A stretch of DNA of 64,000 nucleotides from CALMZY01 sp052033915 (GTDB lineage: Bacteria; Verrucomicrobiota; Kiritimatiellia; CAIQIC01; JAGNIJ01), in NCBI GenBank assembly GCA_052033915.1, contig JBPOJF010000006.1, positions 310,001 to 374,000 of the forward strand, written 5' to 3'. How positions within the stretch are numbered: the stretch's first letter is position 1; every line of letters begins with the position of its first letter. Below the pieces are notes generated by a model that saw nothing but the letters and a program-made list of their open reading frames with translations, had not been told where the DNA came from and searched no databases. A program made the position numbers and the translations under genes. Of this stretch, positions 1 to 8,104 are shown piece after piece.

Positions 1-355
1 CCGCGCCTCGGTACCTGGGCAGCATCGACGGGTGGACATTGATCGCGCCTTTCGCGGGCAACGCCAGCAGGTTCTTGTTCAGGAACTGGCCGAAATCCAC
101 GACCACCATCAGGTCGGGCGAAAGCGCGGCGAGCTTCTCCACGACATCCGGCGCGCTCGCGTTCTCGGCGGCGATCACGCTCACGCCACGCCCTTCCGCG
201 AACTGCTTCACGGGACATGGAGTCAGGCGCAGGCGGCGGCCGCTCGGGCGATCCGGCTGGGTGACCACCGCGACCACGGAGTCCGCCGGGTTGTCCAGCA
301 GCGCCTTGAGCGTGGGACACGCAAGCTGTCCGGAACCTATGAAGATGATACGCAT
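1..355 (-). CDS. fmt: Methionyl-tRNA formyltransferase, N-terminal part (cut by window edge)
   Basis: Reading leftward from an ATG at 355 gives MRIIFIGSGQ, a Rossmann-type start, and about 118 residues later the family signature INVHPSMLPRYRGA just as the window ends. Fmt formylates Met-tRNAi using 10-formyl-THF before translation initiation. Only the formyltransferase N-terminal half is present. A second in-frame ATG at 370 would add MDATL; neither start has a clear ribosome binding site. The gene diverges from the alcohol dehydrogenase at 546. The identification is firm from the HPS-LPRYRG motif; the rest of the gene cannot be judged. Confidence 0.88.
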   Translation of the reverse strand, partial: MRIIFIGSGQLACPTLKALLDNPADSVVAVVTQPDRPSGRRLRLTPCPVKQFAEGRGVSVIAAENASAPDVVEKLAALSPDLMVVVDFGQFLNKNLLALPAKGAINVHPSMLPRYRGA

Positions 356-370
356 GAGAGTCGCGTCCAT

Positions 371-404
371 TTTAACCACGAATGGACACGAATAAACATG
401 AAAG
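371..404. repeat. Intergenic ACGAAT-type short repeat
   Basis: The stretch just outside fmt contains two CACGAAT-like units (AACCACGAAT, then GGACACGAAT, then AAACATGAA). It has the look of short spaced repeats seen between genes in some PVC genomes; that comparison is from memory. No gene is visible in 371-545. Confidence 0.4.
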
Positions 405-481
405 TGCCCTTCCGGCGGAAGGGCCGCCTCATCACGCCGCCCATCCCCTGACGGCTCTTCCGTAGCCGCCGGCGGCCGTTT

Positions 482-507
482 CAGCCGCGCCCTTGCGGGC
501 GCGGCTG
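482..507. repeat. Strong GC-rich hairpin upstream of the alcohol dehydrogenase gene
   Basis: A perfect 11-bp inverted repeat (CAGCCGCGCCC at 482-492, GGGCGCGGCTG at 497-507) with a 4-base loop. There is no T run on either strand, so it is not a textbook intrinsic terminator. It lies between two divergent genes and could be a REP-like element or an mRNA leader structure. Confidence 0.45.
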
Positions 508-545
508 CACTCCGCTATTCTATGCCGCGAATTTGAATCCCGGCC

Positions 546-1754
546 ATGATTGAGAAGCCCACACACGTCAAAGCTCAGGAGTTGATCGAGTCGATTCACC
601 GCAGCCATCTCAAGGCGCCGCAGACCATTCTGTTCGGCCGCGGCCGGTTCAGCGAACTCGGCAAGCTGGTCATGCCGCCCGTGTGGGGACAGAAAGCCAT
701 TGTCGTCACCGGCAAACAATCGGCCGCGGCATCCGGAGCGGCCGAAAAAGTGCAGGTCATGCTGAACCGCTACGGAGTTGACGTCATCCCTTTTGCGAAT
801 GTCTCCGGCGAGCCGACCGTCGACATGGTGAACCGGGGCGCGCAACTCGCGCGAAACGAGAAGCCCAAGCTGGTGGTCAGTCTCGGCGGCGGCAGCGTGA
901 TCGACTGCGGCAAGGCGATCGCCGCGCTGACGGTAAACGACGGGCCCGTGGAAGACTACATGGAAGGCGTCGGCAAGGGGCTCCAAGTGGTCAATCCGCC
1001 CGTGCCGCACATCGCCATCCCGACCCTTGCGGGAACGGGCGCGGAGATGACAAAAAATGCGGTCATCGTTTCGCACGAGAATGGCTACAAAAAGAGTATG
1101 AGGGCGGAGAGCATGATTCCGACCATCGCCCTGATCGACCCGCTCCTGTCCGTCACGGTGTCGGCGGCCGTCACGGCGGCCGGCGGCATGGACGCCATCA
1201 CGCAGTTGTTCGAGCCGTGCATCACGCTCAAGCGCCGCCCGGAAACGACGATGCTCGCTCTCGAGGGACTGCGCCTGGCAAGGACGGCCCTGGTTCAATG
1301 CTGCGAGGAGCCGGGAAATGTGCTCGCGCGCGAACAGATGTCGCTCGTCAGCATGCTCGGAGGCGTGTGCCTCGCAAACTCCGGGCTCGGAATGGCCCAC
1401 GGAATCGCCGCCGGCCTCGGCGCGCTCTTCGATATCGCCCACGGGCTCGCCTGCGGCATCCTTCTTCCCCACGCCCTCCGCCATAACCGAACCGCTTGCG
1501 AGACGGAACTGTCTGCCGCTCTGACGGCATTTCTGAACCAGCCGCGCGTATCCGCGAACGCCGTCGACGAGGGCATCGCCGTGATCCGGGAACTGAACCA
1601 GCACCTGGGCATCCCCGCGGATCTGAAGCACTTGAATCTCACGGAAGACGATCTGAAGAAGCTGGCCGCGGCGTCCATGGGCAACAGCATGTCCGGCAAT
1701 CCCGTGCCGATGACCGAGGCATCGGTGCTGGAGTTCCTGAAGACGATCGCGTAA
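546..1754 (+). CDS. Iron-type alcohol dehydrogenase family protein with altered metal-site residues
   Basis: 402 residues, the usual length for the iron-dependent (group III) alcohol dehydrogenases. The NAD-binding signature GGGSVIDCGK is at about 114-123 and GTGAE at 163-167. Relative to FucO-type enzymes, the ligand positions read Asp216, Gln220 (normally His), His285 and His299; the second His of the H-G-x-A-H motif is Ala289. So one metal ligand and one active-site His are replaced. It is probably still an NAD(P)-dependent oxidoreductase, but metal use and substrate (alcohol, aldehyde or sugar-derived) cannot be read from sequence. It stands alone, facing the peroxiredoxin gene. No clear ribosome binding site precedes the ATG. 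Confidence 0.8.
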   Translation: MIEKPTHVKAQELIESIHRSHLKAPQTILFGRGRFSELGKLVMPPVWGQKAIVVTGKQSAAASGAAEKVQVMLNRYGVDVIPFANVSGEPTVDMVNRGAQLARNEKPKLVVSLGGGSVIDCGKAIAALTVNDGPVEDYMEGVGKGLQVVNPPVPHIAIPTLAGTGAEMTKNAVIVSHENGYKKSMRAESMIPTIALIDPLLSVTVSAAVTAAGGMDAITQLFEPCITLKRRPETTMLALEGLRLARTALVQCCEEPGNVLAREQMSLVSMLGGVCLANSGLGMAHGIAAGLGALFDIAHGLACGILLPHALRHNRTACETELSAALTAFLNQPRVSANAVDEGIAVIRELNQHLGIPADLKHLNLTEDDLKKLAAASMGNSMSGNPVPMTEASVLEFLKTIA

Positions 1755-1760
1755 CCCTGA

Positions 1761-1784
1761 ATCGTCCTCGATCTCGTCGGGGAA
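1761..1784. repeat. Intergenic TCG-triplet repeat, copy A
   Basis: A run of TCG/CTCG triplets starting ATCGTCCTCGATCTCG sits between two convergent genes. The same words recur at 3490-3555 and 12690-12742, always outside genes. Confidence 0.5.
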
Positions 1785-1821
1785 AAGCCGTTGGATACGC
1801 CTGCTTCCCTCTCGCCGGACA

Positions 1822-2508
1822 TTACTCGGTCGGCGGACACTTCTTCAGGCACAGGAACCAATCCAGGCACTTGACGTTCGGATCGGCCTCTTCCGCGCGC
1901 TCCTTGGCGGCGCCGCAGGAGCCCGGCGGAGGCACAATCACGTCGTCGCCCGGCTTCCAGTTCGCCGGCGTGGCGATGCCGTGCTCGTCGGAAGTCTGCA
2001 TCGCGACCAGCAGGCGCAGAATCTCGTCCATGTTGCGTCCGTTCGACAGCGGGTAGTACAGGATCGCGCGCACGATGCTTTTCGGATCGATGATGAACAC
2101 GGCCCGGACGGCCTGCGTGCTGCTTGCGCCCGGCTGTAGCATCCCGAAGGCCTTCGAAACGTCCATCTTCAGGTCCTCAATGACCGGGAAGTCGATCTCG
2201 ATGCCCTTCATGTCCTTGTACTGAATCTTCTCTTTGATCGTGCGCAGCCATGCGATGTGCGCGTAGATGCTGTCGATCGAGAGCCCCAGCAGCTTGCAGT
2301 TGCGCTTCTCGAACTCCGGCTGCATCGCGGCGAAGGTCATGAACTCCGTCGTGCAGACCGGCGTGAAGTCCGCCGGGTGGGAGAAGAACACGACCCACTT
2401 TCCCTCGAAGCATTTCGGGAACTCGATCTCCCCCTGCGTGGTCTTGGCCCTGAACGACGGGGCCTTCTCCCCGATCAACGGCAGGCGTATGGCAGCTTCT
2501 TCAGTCAT
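1822..2508 (-). CDS. Peroxiredoxin (AhpC/TSA, archaeal/Prx6-like type)
   Basis: 228 residues. The peroxidatic motif PADFTPVC places the catalytic Cys at 52, with Thr49 in the conserved position and the supporting Arg at about 135. The C-terminal arm carries Cys198, 214, 220 and 224, as in the long archaeal-type peroxiredoxins that use C-terminal cysteines for resolution. It reduces H2O2 and alkyl hydroperoxides in the cytoplasm. The start is preceded by GGGAGA about 7 bases upstream. It lies 21 bases after the NifX-like gene, so it is probably the last gene of the UPF0251-NifX-peroxiredoxin operon, suggesting a redox or metal-stress role. Confidence 0.9.
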   Translation of the reverse strand: MTEEAAIRLPLIGEKAPSFRAKTTQGEIEFPKCFEGKWVVFFSHPADFTPVCTTEFMTFAAMQPEFEKRNCKLLGLSIDSIYAHIAWLRTIKEKIQYKDMKGIEIDFPVIEDLKMDVSKAFGMLQPGASSTQAVRAVFIIDPKSIVRAILYYPLSNGRNMDEILRLLVAMQTSDEHGIATPANWKPGDDVIVPPPGSCGAAKERAEEADPNVKCLDWFLCLKKCPPTE

Positions 2509-2529
2509 CTCTCATTCTCCCATTCCGGT

Positions 2530-2907
2530 TTAACGACACCCGCGGCCTCCGCCGTGATGGCCGCAAGCGGCTTGCTCGTCCATCTCGGTCAGTTCCCCCG
2601 CTTTCAGGCGGCTCACGGCTTCCGCCACAGTGCCGCCCGCGCACCGGTACACCTTGACCCCGAGGGAATGCAGTCCTCGCAACGCGCCCGCGCCCATACC
2701 TCCCACAATCACGGCGTCGGGCTTCGCGCCCGCCAGCGCGTGAACCGGGCTGCACGCGCCGGGGACATGACCTTGGTCTCTATTGGACAGCGGTTCCACC
2801 AACATACCATCGGTTTCAACCATTGCAAATCCCGGCGCGGACCCGAAATGGGCATACACCGTGCTTTCAAACCCGCGATACTCCTCGACCGGCACGCAGA
2901 TTTTCAT
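2530..2907 (-). CDS. NifX/NifB-C-terminal-like (dinitrogenase FeMo-cofactor family) protein
   Basis: 125 residues, a single small domain starting MKICVPVEE with HFGSAP (about 20-25), the GAGALRGLHSLGVKVY segment and a Cys/His/Gly-rich end (CGHHGGGRGCR). The family binds metal clusters or cofactors. In non-diazotrophs it is commonly found beside UPF0251 and DUF5320 genes, exactly as here. Its ATG overlaps the TGA of the upstream gene by four bases, which implies translational coupling. There are no other nif genes in the window, so a nitrogenase role is not implied. The Cys/His tail looks like a metal-binding addition. Confidence 0.8.
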   Translation of the reverse strand: MKICVPVEEYRGFESTVYAHFGSAPGFAMVETDGMLVEPLSNRDQGHVPGACSPVHALAGAKPDAVIVGGMGAGALRGLHSLGVKVYRCAGGTVAEAVSRLKAGELTEMDEQAACGHHGGGRGCR

Positions 2908-3083
2908 GACGCCTGCGCCTCTTTCTCCGCGGCTTGCCGATCCCCGGCCTGACTCGCGCCGACTGACGGTCCCCGGCGCATGCAGCGTCCTTTACCCCAC
3001 CCCCGGCCGCGGCCGCATCCGCGGGGTCCTCTCCCCACTCCCCGTCCCATCCCCGCCGGTCCTCTTCCATCTCGTCCTGGCAT
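2904..3083 (-). CDS. Possible separately translated DUF5320-like small protein (internal start)
   Basis: An in-frame ATG at 3083 (Met102 of the UPF0251 reading frame) is preceded by AAAGGAGAG with a six-base gap, one of the best ribosome binding sites in the window. Initiation here would make a 59-residue Gly/Arg-rich protein starting MPGRDGRGPAGM, the typical start of stand-alone DUF5320 proteins. The frame could therefore give two products: the fused protein and the free tail. Whether both are made cannot be told from sequence. Confidence 0.5.
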   Translation of the reverse strand: MPGRDGRGPAGMGRGVGRGPRGCGRGRGWGKGRCMRRGPSVGASQAGDRQAAEKEAQAS

Positions 3084-3386
3084 ATGGTTCTCTCCTTTCA
3101 CAATCACGGCTCCGCCTTCCATGCGGAGCGCCTTGCCGTGAATCAGCGCATCCGCCACTTTCCTCCGCGCCCCCTCGATAATGCGCGAGAATGTCGGGCG
3201 GGAGATTTTCATCTTCTCCGCGGCCTCTTCCTGGTAGAGGCCGTTCAAATCGGCAAGCCGCAGGGCTTCGACTTCGTCGAGGGCCAGAACGGCCTCCTCG
3301 ATCTCACGCAGGGGAACATCCGCGGGCTTGAAGTACGTCACCCCCGGTACGAACCCGATCTGTCGCCTGCAACAGGGTCTCGGCAT
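2904..3386 (-). CDS. UPF0251 (DUF134) DNA-binding protein with in-frame DUF5320-like tail
   Basis: 160 residues. Residues 1 to about 95 match UPF0251: the MPRPCCRRQIG start, DEVEALRLADLNGLYQEEAA and the helix-turn-helix MKISRPTFSRIIEGARRKVA. From Met102 it continues in frame into MPGRDGRGPAGMGRGVGRG, a Gly/Arg-rich sequence like the small DUF5320 proteins normally encoded separately beside this family. AGGAG lies eight bases before the main ATG, and a 16-bp palindrome lies upstream at 3408-3423, a likely operator. It probably regulates its own operon in response to metal or redox state; the signal is unknown. Confidence 0.82.
   Translation of the reverse strand: MPRPCCRRQIGFVPGVTYFKPADVPLREIEEAVLALDEVEALRLADLNGLYQEEAAEKMKISRPTFSRIIEGARRKVADALIHGKALRMEGGAVIVKGENHMPGRDGRGPAGMGRGVGRGPRGCGRGRGWGKGRCMRRGPSVGASQAGDRQAAEKEAQAS
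3090..3098 (-). promoter_or_regulatory. Internal ribosome binding site for the DUF5320-like product
   Basis: On the minus strand it reads AAAGGAGAG, six bases before the ATG at 3083 and inside the UPF0251 coding frame. Confidence 0.55.
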
Positions 3387-3407
3387 GGATTGGCTCCTGT
3401 TTTTGTT

Positions 3408-3423
3408 ATGAACATATGTTCAT
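3408..3423. promoter_or_regulatory. 16-bp perfect palindrome, likely operator of the UPF0251 operon
   Basis: ATGAACATATGTTCAT is perfectly self-complementary and lies 22 bases upstream of the UPF0251 ATG. Its position, and the helix-turn-helix protein encoded directly downstream, make autoregulation the simplest reading. Confidence 0.55.
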
Positions 3424-3489
3424 TATGGGATTCAGTCAAGCGTGAGGATGGACGGAGAAGCTTTTCACACATTGAAAGAATCGCCACGC

Positions 3490-3555
3490 ATCGTCCTCGC
3501 ACTCGTCCTCGGTTGTTTCGGAACGACCGGGGACGACGACGAGATCGAGGACGAT
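3490..3555. repeat. Intergenic TCG-triplet inverted repeat, copy B
   Basis: ATCGTCCTCG at 3490-3499 pairs with CGAGGACGAT at 3546-3555. The interior is also made of TCG/GAC triplets. It lies just past the stop of rng and could fold in its mRNA. Confidence 0.6.
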
Positions 3556-3565
3556 TGGATGACGG

Positions 3566-5152
3566 CTACTTCTCCACGCTCGAGTACAGTTCCTCTCCGG
3601 TCTGCGCGTGCACGATGGTGAAGTCTTCCACGTGCATGTTTCCGTCGGAGACGAACGTGAGGCGGCTGCCGTACTTCTGTTCGAGTTCGATCAGATCGGC
3701 CTCATCCTCCTTGCGCAGACGGTCCATGACGGACGGGTTGACGGTGATCTTGACCGGCAGGGCTTTCTTCTCGTAATGGTGGCGGCGCATGACTTCCGCG
3801 ATATGGCGCTGGATCTGCACGCTCATGCTGAGCGAGGACTTCACCTTCCCGCGGCCATGGCAGTACGGGCAGTCGACGTAATTCGAGGCGCGGATGCTCT
3901 CTTCCGCGCGCTGGCGCGTCATCTCGAGCAGTCCGAGCTGGGAAATCTGCAGGACGTTGGTCCGGGCCTTGTCCGTCTTCAGGGCGTCCTTCAATGCCTT
4001 GTGGACGGCGTGCTGGTTGCGCTTCTGCTTCATGTCGATGAAGTCGATGACGACAAGACCGCCGACGTTGCGCAGGCGGAGCTGCCGGGCGATTTCCACG
4101 GCGGCCTCGATATTGACCTGCGTGATCGATTCCTCCTGCGACGAACCGCCCTTGTGCCGGCCGGTATTCACATCGATCGCGACGAGCGCCTCGGTCTCGT
4201 CGAAGATGATGTAGCCGCCGCCTTTCAGCCAGACCTTGCGGCGGAAGCAGTTCTCCAACTGGCGCTCGACTTCGAAATGCTCGAAGATGGGCGCTTCGCC
4301 GTCGTAGGGCTTGACCTTGCTTTTCGCGCGGCGCGAGATTCTCGACACCAGGTCGCGGATGTGCTCAAACGCCTCCTTGGAGTCGATCACGATGCGGTCG
4401 ATGTCCTCGGTCAGCGAATCGCGAACGACGCGTTCAATAAGGTCCGGTTCCTCGTACAGGCGGCACGGGGCGGGCTTTTCCTTGATGCCGGTCTCGATTT
4501 CCTTCCAGATATCGAGCAGGTTCCGGACATCGCGCACAAAGCTGACCTTGCGCGCGCCGGAGCCGGCGGTCCGGACGATCAGGCCGATATTGGGCAGGAC
4601 CGGCAGGCGCGCGAGCACTTTCTTGAGCCGCGCCCGCTCCTTGGCGTCCTCGATCTTCCGCGACACGCCCTTCATGTTGGTCCCCGGCATCATCACGAGA
4701 TAGCGCCCGGGGATGCTCAGGTTGGCGGTGACGCGCGGGCCCTTGGTGCCGATGGCGGCCTTGGTCACCTGCACGACGATCTCCGTGCCGATCGGGAACT
4801 GCTTGGCCATTTCGCCGGCGGCGTAGCGCTTCTGCCGCGGCCGCCGCTGGACCCCCTCCTCCGCTTCGAGCCGCGCGGCGTCCTCGGGGATCATGTCCCA
4901 GTAATGGACGAACGCGTTCTTCTTCATCCCGATGTCGATGAACGCCGCCTGCAGGCCGTCCTCCAGGTTCTGGATCTTGCCCTTGAAGACGCTGCCGACG
5001 ATACGGTCCTCGCTCGGCCGTTCGATGAAGAACTCCTCGAGGTGGCCGTTTTCGAGAACGGCGACGCGCGTCTCCAGGTTCTCCGCGTTGATGATGATTT
5101 CCTTTTTGATGTTTTTCCCCAATCCGAGTTTGTTTGCCAGGAATTGCAACAT
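3566..5152 (-). CDS. rng: Ribonuclease E/G family endoribonuclease
   Basis: 528 residues from the chosen ATG at 5152 (MLQFLANKLGLGK). An upstream in-frame ATG at 5188 would overlap rodA by 23 bases, but 5152 has TGAGGTGA eight bases before it, so I prefer it. The protein has an S1-type RNA-binding region (GSVFKGKIQNLEDGLQAAFI), the catalytic Asp motifs LVAIDVNTGR and VVIDFIDMK, and the Zn-link CPYCHGRG near the C-terminus. The size and lack of a long C-terminal scaffold fit RNase G more than full RNase E. It processes rRNA and mRNA in the cytoplasm. It is the last gene of the mre-mrd run, as in many bacteria. Confidence 0.92.
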   Translation of the reverse strand: MLQFLANKLGLGKNIKKEIIINAENLETRVAVLENGHLEEFFIERPSEDRIVGSVFKGKIQNLEDGLQAAFIDIGMKKNAFVHYWDMIPEDAARLEAEEGVQRRPRQKRYAAGEMAKQFPIGTEIVVQVTKAAIGTKGPRVTANLSIPGRYLVMMPGTNMKGVSRKIEDAKERARLKKVLARLPVLPNIGLIVRTAGSGARKVSFVRDVRNLLDIWKEIETGIKEKPAPCRLYEEPDLIERVVRDSLTEDIDRIVIDSKEAFEHIRDLVSRISRRAKSKVKPYDGEAPIFEHFEVERQLENCFRRKVWLKGGGYIIFDETEALVAIDVNTGRHKGGSSQEESITQVNIEAAVEIARQLRLRNVGGLVVIDFIDMKQKRNQHAVHKALKDALKTDKARTNVLQISQLGLLEMTRQRAEESIRASNYVDCPYCHGRGKVKSSLSMSVQIQRHIAEVMRRHHYEKKALPVKITVNPSVMDRLRKEDEADLIELEQKYGSRLTFVSDGNMHVEDFTIVHAQTGEELYSSVEK

Positions 5153-5160
5153 AGCTTGAT

Positions 5161-5167
5161 TCACCTC
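5161..5167 (-). promoter_or_regulatory. Ribosome binding site that sets the rng start
   Basis: The minus strand reads GAGGTGA, overlapping the rodA stop codon (5166-5168) and eight bases before the ATG at 5152. It decides between the two candidate rng starts and suggests rodA-rng translational coupling. Confidence 0.6.
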
Positions 5168-6284
5168 ATTGCTGATATCGTCTGACATAAACGCTCTGCA
5201 CGATGCCCAGACCGATCATCGTGCTCACCATGAACGAGCCCCCGTAACTGATCAGCGGGAGCGGAAGCCCCGTGATCGGAAGAAGCCCGATCGTCATGGC
5301 AATGTTCACGAACACATGGCAGAACAGCAGGCCGGTCACGCCGACCGCCAGCATCCGCCCCATCTTGTCCCTCGCCTCGAGGGCCGCGCGGGCCCCCGCG
5401 GCCAGCACCAGCGAGTACAGCGCCAGCAGGCCGAGAGAGCCCAGGAATCCCATCTCCTCGGCGATCACCGAGTAGATGAAGTCCGTGGGCGCCACTGTGC
5501 GCGGCAGAAAGCCGAGCACGTTCTGCGTCCCATTCATATACCCTTTCCCCGAAAAACCGCCCGACCCCACGGCAATCTCGGACTGGATCTTGTTCCAGCC
5601 CGCGCCCAGCGGATCGCGCCCGGCGTCGAAGAAGACCAGGATCCGATCCTTCTGATAGTCGTCGAGCCCGAACCAGCCGAACGGCAGCAGAAGAATGCCG
5701 ATGCCGATGAGCGCGCCGAGGTACTTCACCGGCACACCGGCCACGAACATCATGAAGAACGACACCGGCAGGAGCATCGTGGCCGTGCCGATATCCGGCT
5801 CCTTGAAGATGAGGAAGAACGGAACGGCGACGATCAGCAGCACCTGGAACAGGCATTTCCAGGTCCGGACGTCGCGGCCGGGCCGGCCGAGGAACCGCGC
5901 CAAGACGATCACGGTCGCCAGCTTGCCGAATTCCGAAGGCTGGACCTGCACACCGAACAGGTTCAGCCAGCGATACGCGCCGTACACCTTCTTCCCGACG
6001 CCCGGGATGAGCACAAGAACGAGGAGAACCAGGCCGACCCCATACAAAACCCACGCCGCGTCGCGGAGTCGATGGTAATCGATCACCGCCATCATCAGGA
6101 AGAAGACAACGCCAGCCAGCACCCACACCATCTGCTTTTCGTAAAACGGGGCCACGGGCAGATCGTCATGGCGACTCACCGCGCTGTAGATGAAGAAAAT
6201 GCCCGCGATCAGGAGCATGGCCATGGCAAAAATCATGGACCAGTCCATGCGGCGCAGGATGCGGCTGATGCGGTTCCAGTCCAT
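5166..6284 (-). CDS. rodA: RodA, SEDS-family peptidoglycan glycosyltransferase
   Basis: 372 residues with about ten hydrophobic spans. It starts MDWNRISRILRRMDWSMIFAM and carries family motifs such as YGAYRWLNLFGVQVQPSEFGKLA and the C-terminal PLPLISYGGSFMVSTMIGLG. RodA polymerises glycan strands in the elongasome at the inner membrane with PBP2, encoded immediately upstream. Its ATG overlaps the mrdA stop (TGATG), so the two are coupled. Nothing looks abnormal in length or motifs. Confidence 0.95.
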   Translation of the reverse strand: MDWNRISRILRRMDWSMIFAMAMLLIAGIFFIYSAVSRHDDLPVAPFYEKQMVWVLAGVVFFLMMAVIDYHRLRDAAWVLYGVGLVLLVLVLIPGVGKKVYGAYRWLNLFGVQVQPSEFGKLATVIVLARFLGRPGRDVRTWKCLFQVLLIVAVPFFLIFKEPDIGTATMLLPVSFFMMFVAGVPVKYLGALIGIGILLLPFGWFGLDDYQKDRILVFFDAGRDPLGAGWNKIQSEIAVGSGGFSGKGYMNGTQNVLGFLPRTVAPTDFIYSVIAEEMGFLGSLGLLALYSLVLAAGARAALEARDKMGRMLAVGVTGLLFCHVFVNIAMTIGLLPITGLPLPLISYGGSFMVSTMIGLGIVQSVYVRRYQQ

Positions 6285-8104
6285 CAGCCCTCCCCTTCCT
6301 GCCGGGCGGGCGGAGCGAACAGGCCCGCCATGATCTGCTTCATCTTCGGCGCGGCCGTGGTCCCTCCCGTCACGCCTTCCTCGACCATCAAGGCCACCGC
6401 GTAGCGAGGGTTGTCATAGGGCGCGAACGCGATCATCCACGCGATCTTGTGGCCCTGCCCCTTCACGCCGTATTCGGCCGTGCCCGTCTTCCCCGCCATC
6501 TCCACGCCCGGGACCTGGGCGAGGCGGCCCGTCCCGTGGCGCGACATGACCACATCACGCATGCCGCCGCGGACAATGGCGGTGTTTCGCGGCGACCAGT
6601 CCAGCCTTCGAACCGCCTGCGGCGGGACCGCGCGCAGCGGTCCGTCGTCCGTCTCCCGGACGCCCAGAACAATCCGCGGCCGGAAGAGCGTCCCCCCGTT
6701 GGCGAACGCGGCCGTGGCCATGGCCATCTGAAGCGGAGTCGCTCCGAGCGCGCCCTGGCCGATGGACAGGTTGCACGTGTCGCCGTCGCGCCAGGCGTCG
6801 TGGTACATCCGCTGCTTCCAGGCGTTGTCGGGAACCAATCCGGACACTTCGTAATCCAAACTGATATCGGTCTTCTGGCCGAGCCCCAGAGCCTCGGCCA
6901 TGCGGGAGATCGGTTCCGGCCCGCTCTGCAGGCCGAGATGGTAGAAGTACACATTGCACGAGCGCTCGAGCGACTCCTGCATGTCGAGCAACCCGTGGCC
7001 CGCAGGATACCAGCAGCCGAAGCGCCCCCGGCCCAGCGTGAAGTAGCCCGGGCAACGGAACGAGGTGCCGGGTGTGGCCTTCTTGTTTTCGAGGGCCGCG
7101 ATGGCGACAATGGGCTTGAACGTGCTGCCCGGCGCATACGTGCCAGCCACGGCCCGGTTCACGAGGGGCTTGTCCGGGTTGTCAGAAAGCGCCCGCCAAT
7201 CATCCCTCGAAATCGCCGGCACAAACCGATTCAAGTCGAAGCCGGGAGAACTGGCCATCGCGATCACGTCGCCGTTGTTCGGATCCACGACGACCGCGGC
7301 GCCGACCATCCCCGCCAGCGCCGCTTCGACAAGCTGCTGGGCGCGCAGATCGATCGACATCACGATATCCTTGCCGTTCTGCGGACCTCGCGCCGCGAGA
7401 TCGTCATGCCGGAACCCGGAGACATCCACGCGGACAAGCCGGCCGCCGGGTTCGCCGCGCAGAATGCCGTCGAACGTCTTCTCCAGGCCCGATTTCCCGG
7501 CCATTTCAGGGAGGTAGTAGTGGTACGGTTCCTCGTCTTTCGGAGGCTCGGCGCGGCCCACGTACCCGACCACGTGACACGAGGCATTGGTAAACGGATA
7601 TTGCCGGACCGCTTCGACATAGATATCCACGCCGGGCACCCTCGCGGCGCGCTCGGCCAGCCGGGCCATGGTTTGTTCGTCCAGATCGCGCCACGCCAGG
7701 AGCGGGAGGGGAAGGCGCTTTTTCACATGCGTCTTGATATCGGCCTCGGTGATCTGCCGCGGCACGCCGAGGGTGACGGACAACTCGTCGATCAGCGAGT
7801 TCACGTGACTGATGGTCCGGGCCCACCGGCCGGGCTGGCGCAGTTCCTCGAGGTAGATCGCGATGCAGTAGCTCGGACGGTTATCGGCGACGCAGAGGCC
7901 GTTGCGGTCGAAAATCCGGCCGCGCAGGCCGGGCACTCGAACGCGCCGGACGCTCTGTTTCATCAGGTCCTGCTGATACATCGTACCGTGGGACACCTGC
8001 ATACGCCAAAGCGCGGCCAGCAGGATTCCGAAGGCGGCCAGCATACCCGCCAGCAGGATCCGAACACGAAGGTGTTCTTCGTCAAATAGATTCCGGAACG
8101 CCAC
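6284..8104 (-). CDS. mrdA: Penicillin-binding protein 2 (elongasome transpeptidase)
   Basis: 606 residues from a GTG at 8104 (protein starts MAFRNLFDEEHLRVR). The GTG shares a base with the mreD stop TAG, and AAAGG lies upstream. An open frame continues further upstream but is only mreD read in another frame. One membrane span at about 14-32 is followed by the PBP dimerisation domain (GLRGRIFDRNG) and the transpeptidase domain with S327-T-F-K330, SCN at 382-384 and KTG at 539-541. It crosslinks side-wall peptidoglycan with RodA. All active-site motifs are intact. Confidence 0.95.
   Translation of the reverse strand: MAFRNLFDEEHLRVRILLAGMLAAFGILLAALWRMQVSHGTMYQQDLMKQSVRRVRVPGLRGRIFDRNGLCVADNRPSYCIAIYLEELRQPGRWARTISHVNSLIDELSVTLGVPRQITEADIKTHVKKRLPLPLLAWRDLDEQTMARLAERAARVPGVDIYVEAVRQYPFTNASCHVVGYVGRAEPPKDEEPYHYYLPEMAGKSGLEKTFDGILRGEPGGRLVRVDVSGFRHDDLAARGPQNGKDIVMSIDLRAQQLVEAALAGMVGAAVVVDPNNGDVIAMASSPGFDLNRFVPAISRDDWRALSDNPDKPLVNRAVAGTYAPGSTFKPIVAIAALENKKATPGTSFRCPGYFTLGRGRFGCWYPAGHGLLDMQESLERSCNVYFYHLGLQSGPEPISRMAEALGLGQKTDISLDYEVSGLVPDNAWKQRMYHDAWRDGDTCNLSIGQGALGATPLQMAMATAAFANGGTLFRPRIVLGVRETDDGPLRAVPPQAVRRLDWSPRNTAIVRGGMRDVVMSRHGTGRLAQVPGVEMAGKTGTAEYGVKGQGHKIAWMIAFAPYDNPRYAVALMVEEGVTGGTTAAPKMKQIMAGLFAPPARQEGEG

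Noticed and set aside
2530..2907. Nitrogen fixation role from the NifX-like gene, together with the NifA-type tail of NadE
   Set aside because: No nitrogenase, nifB or nifEN genes are present, and the NifX-like family is common in non-fixing bacteria.
5153..5188. Longer rng start at 5188
   Set aside because: It overlaps rodA by 23 bases and has only a weak ribosome binding site, while the ATG at 5152 has GAGGTGA at ideal spacing.
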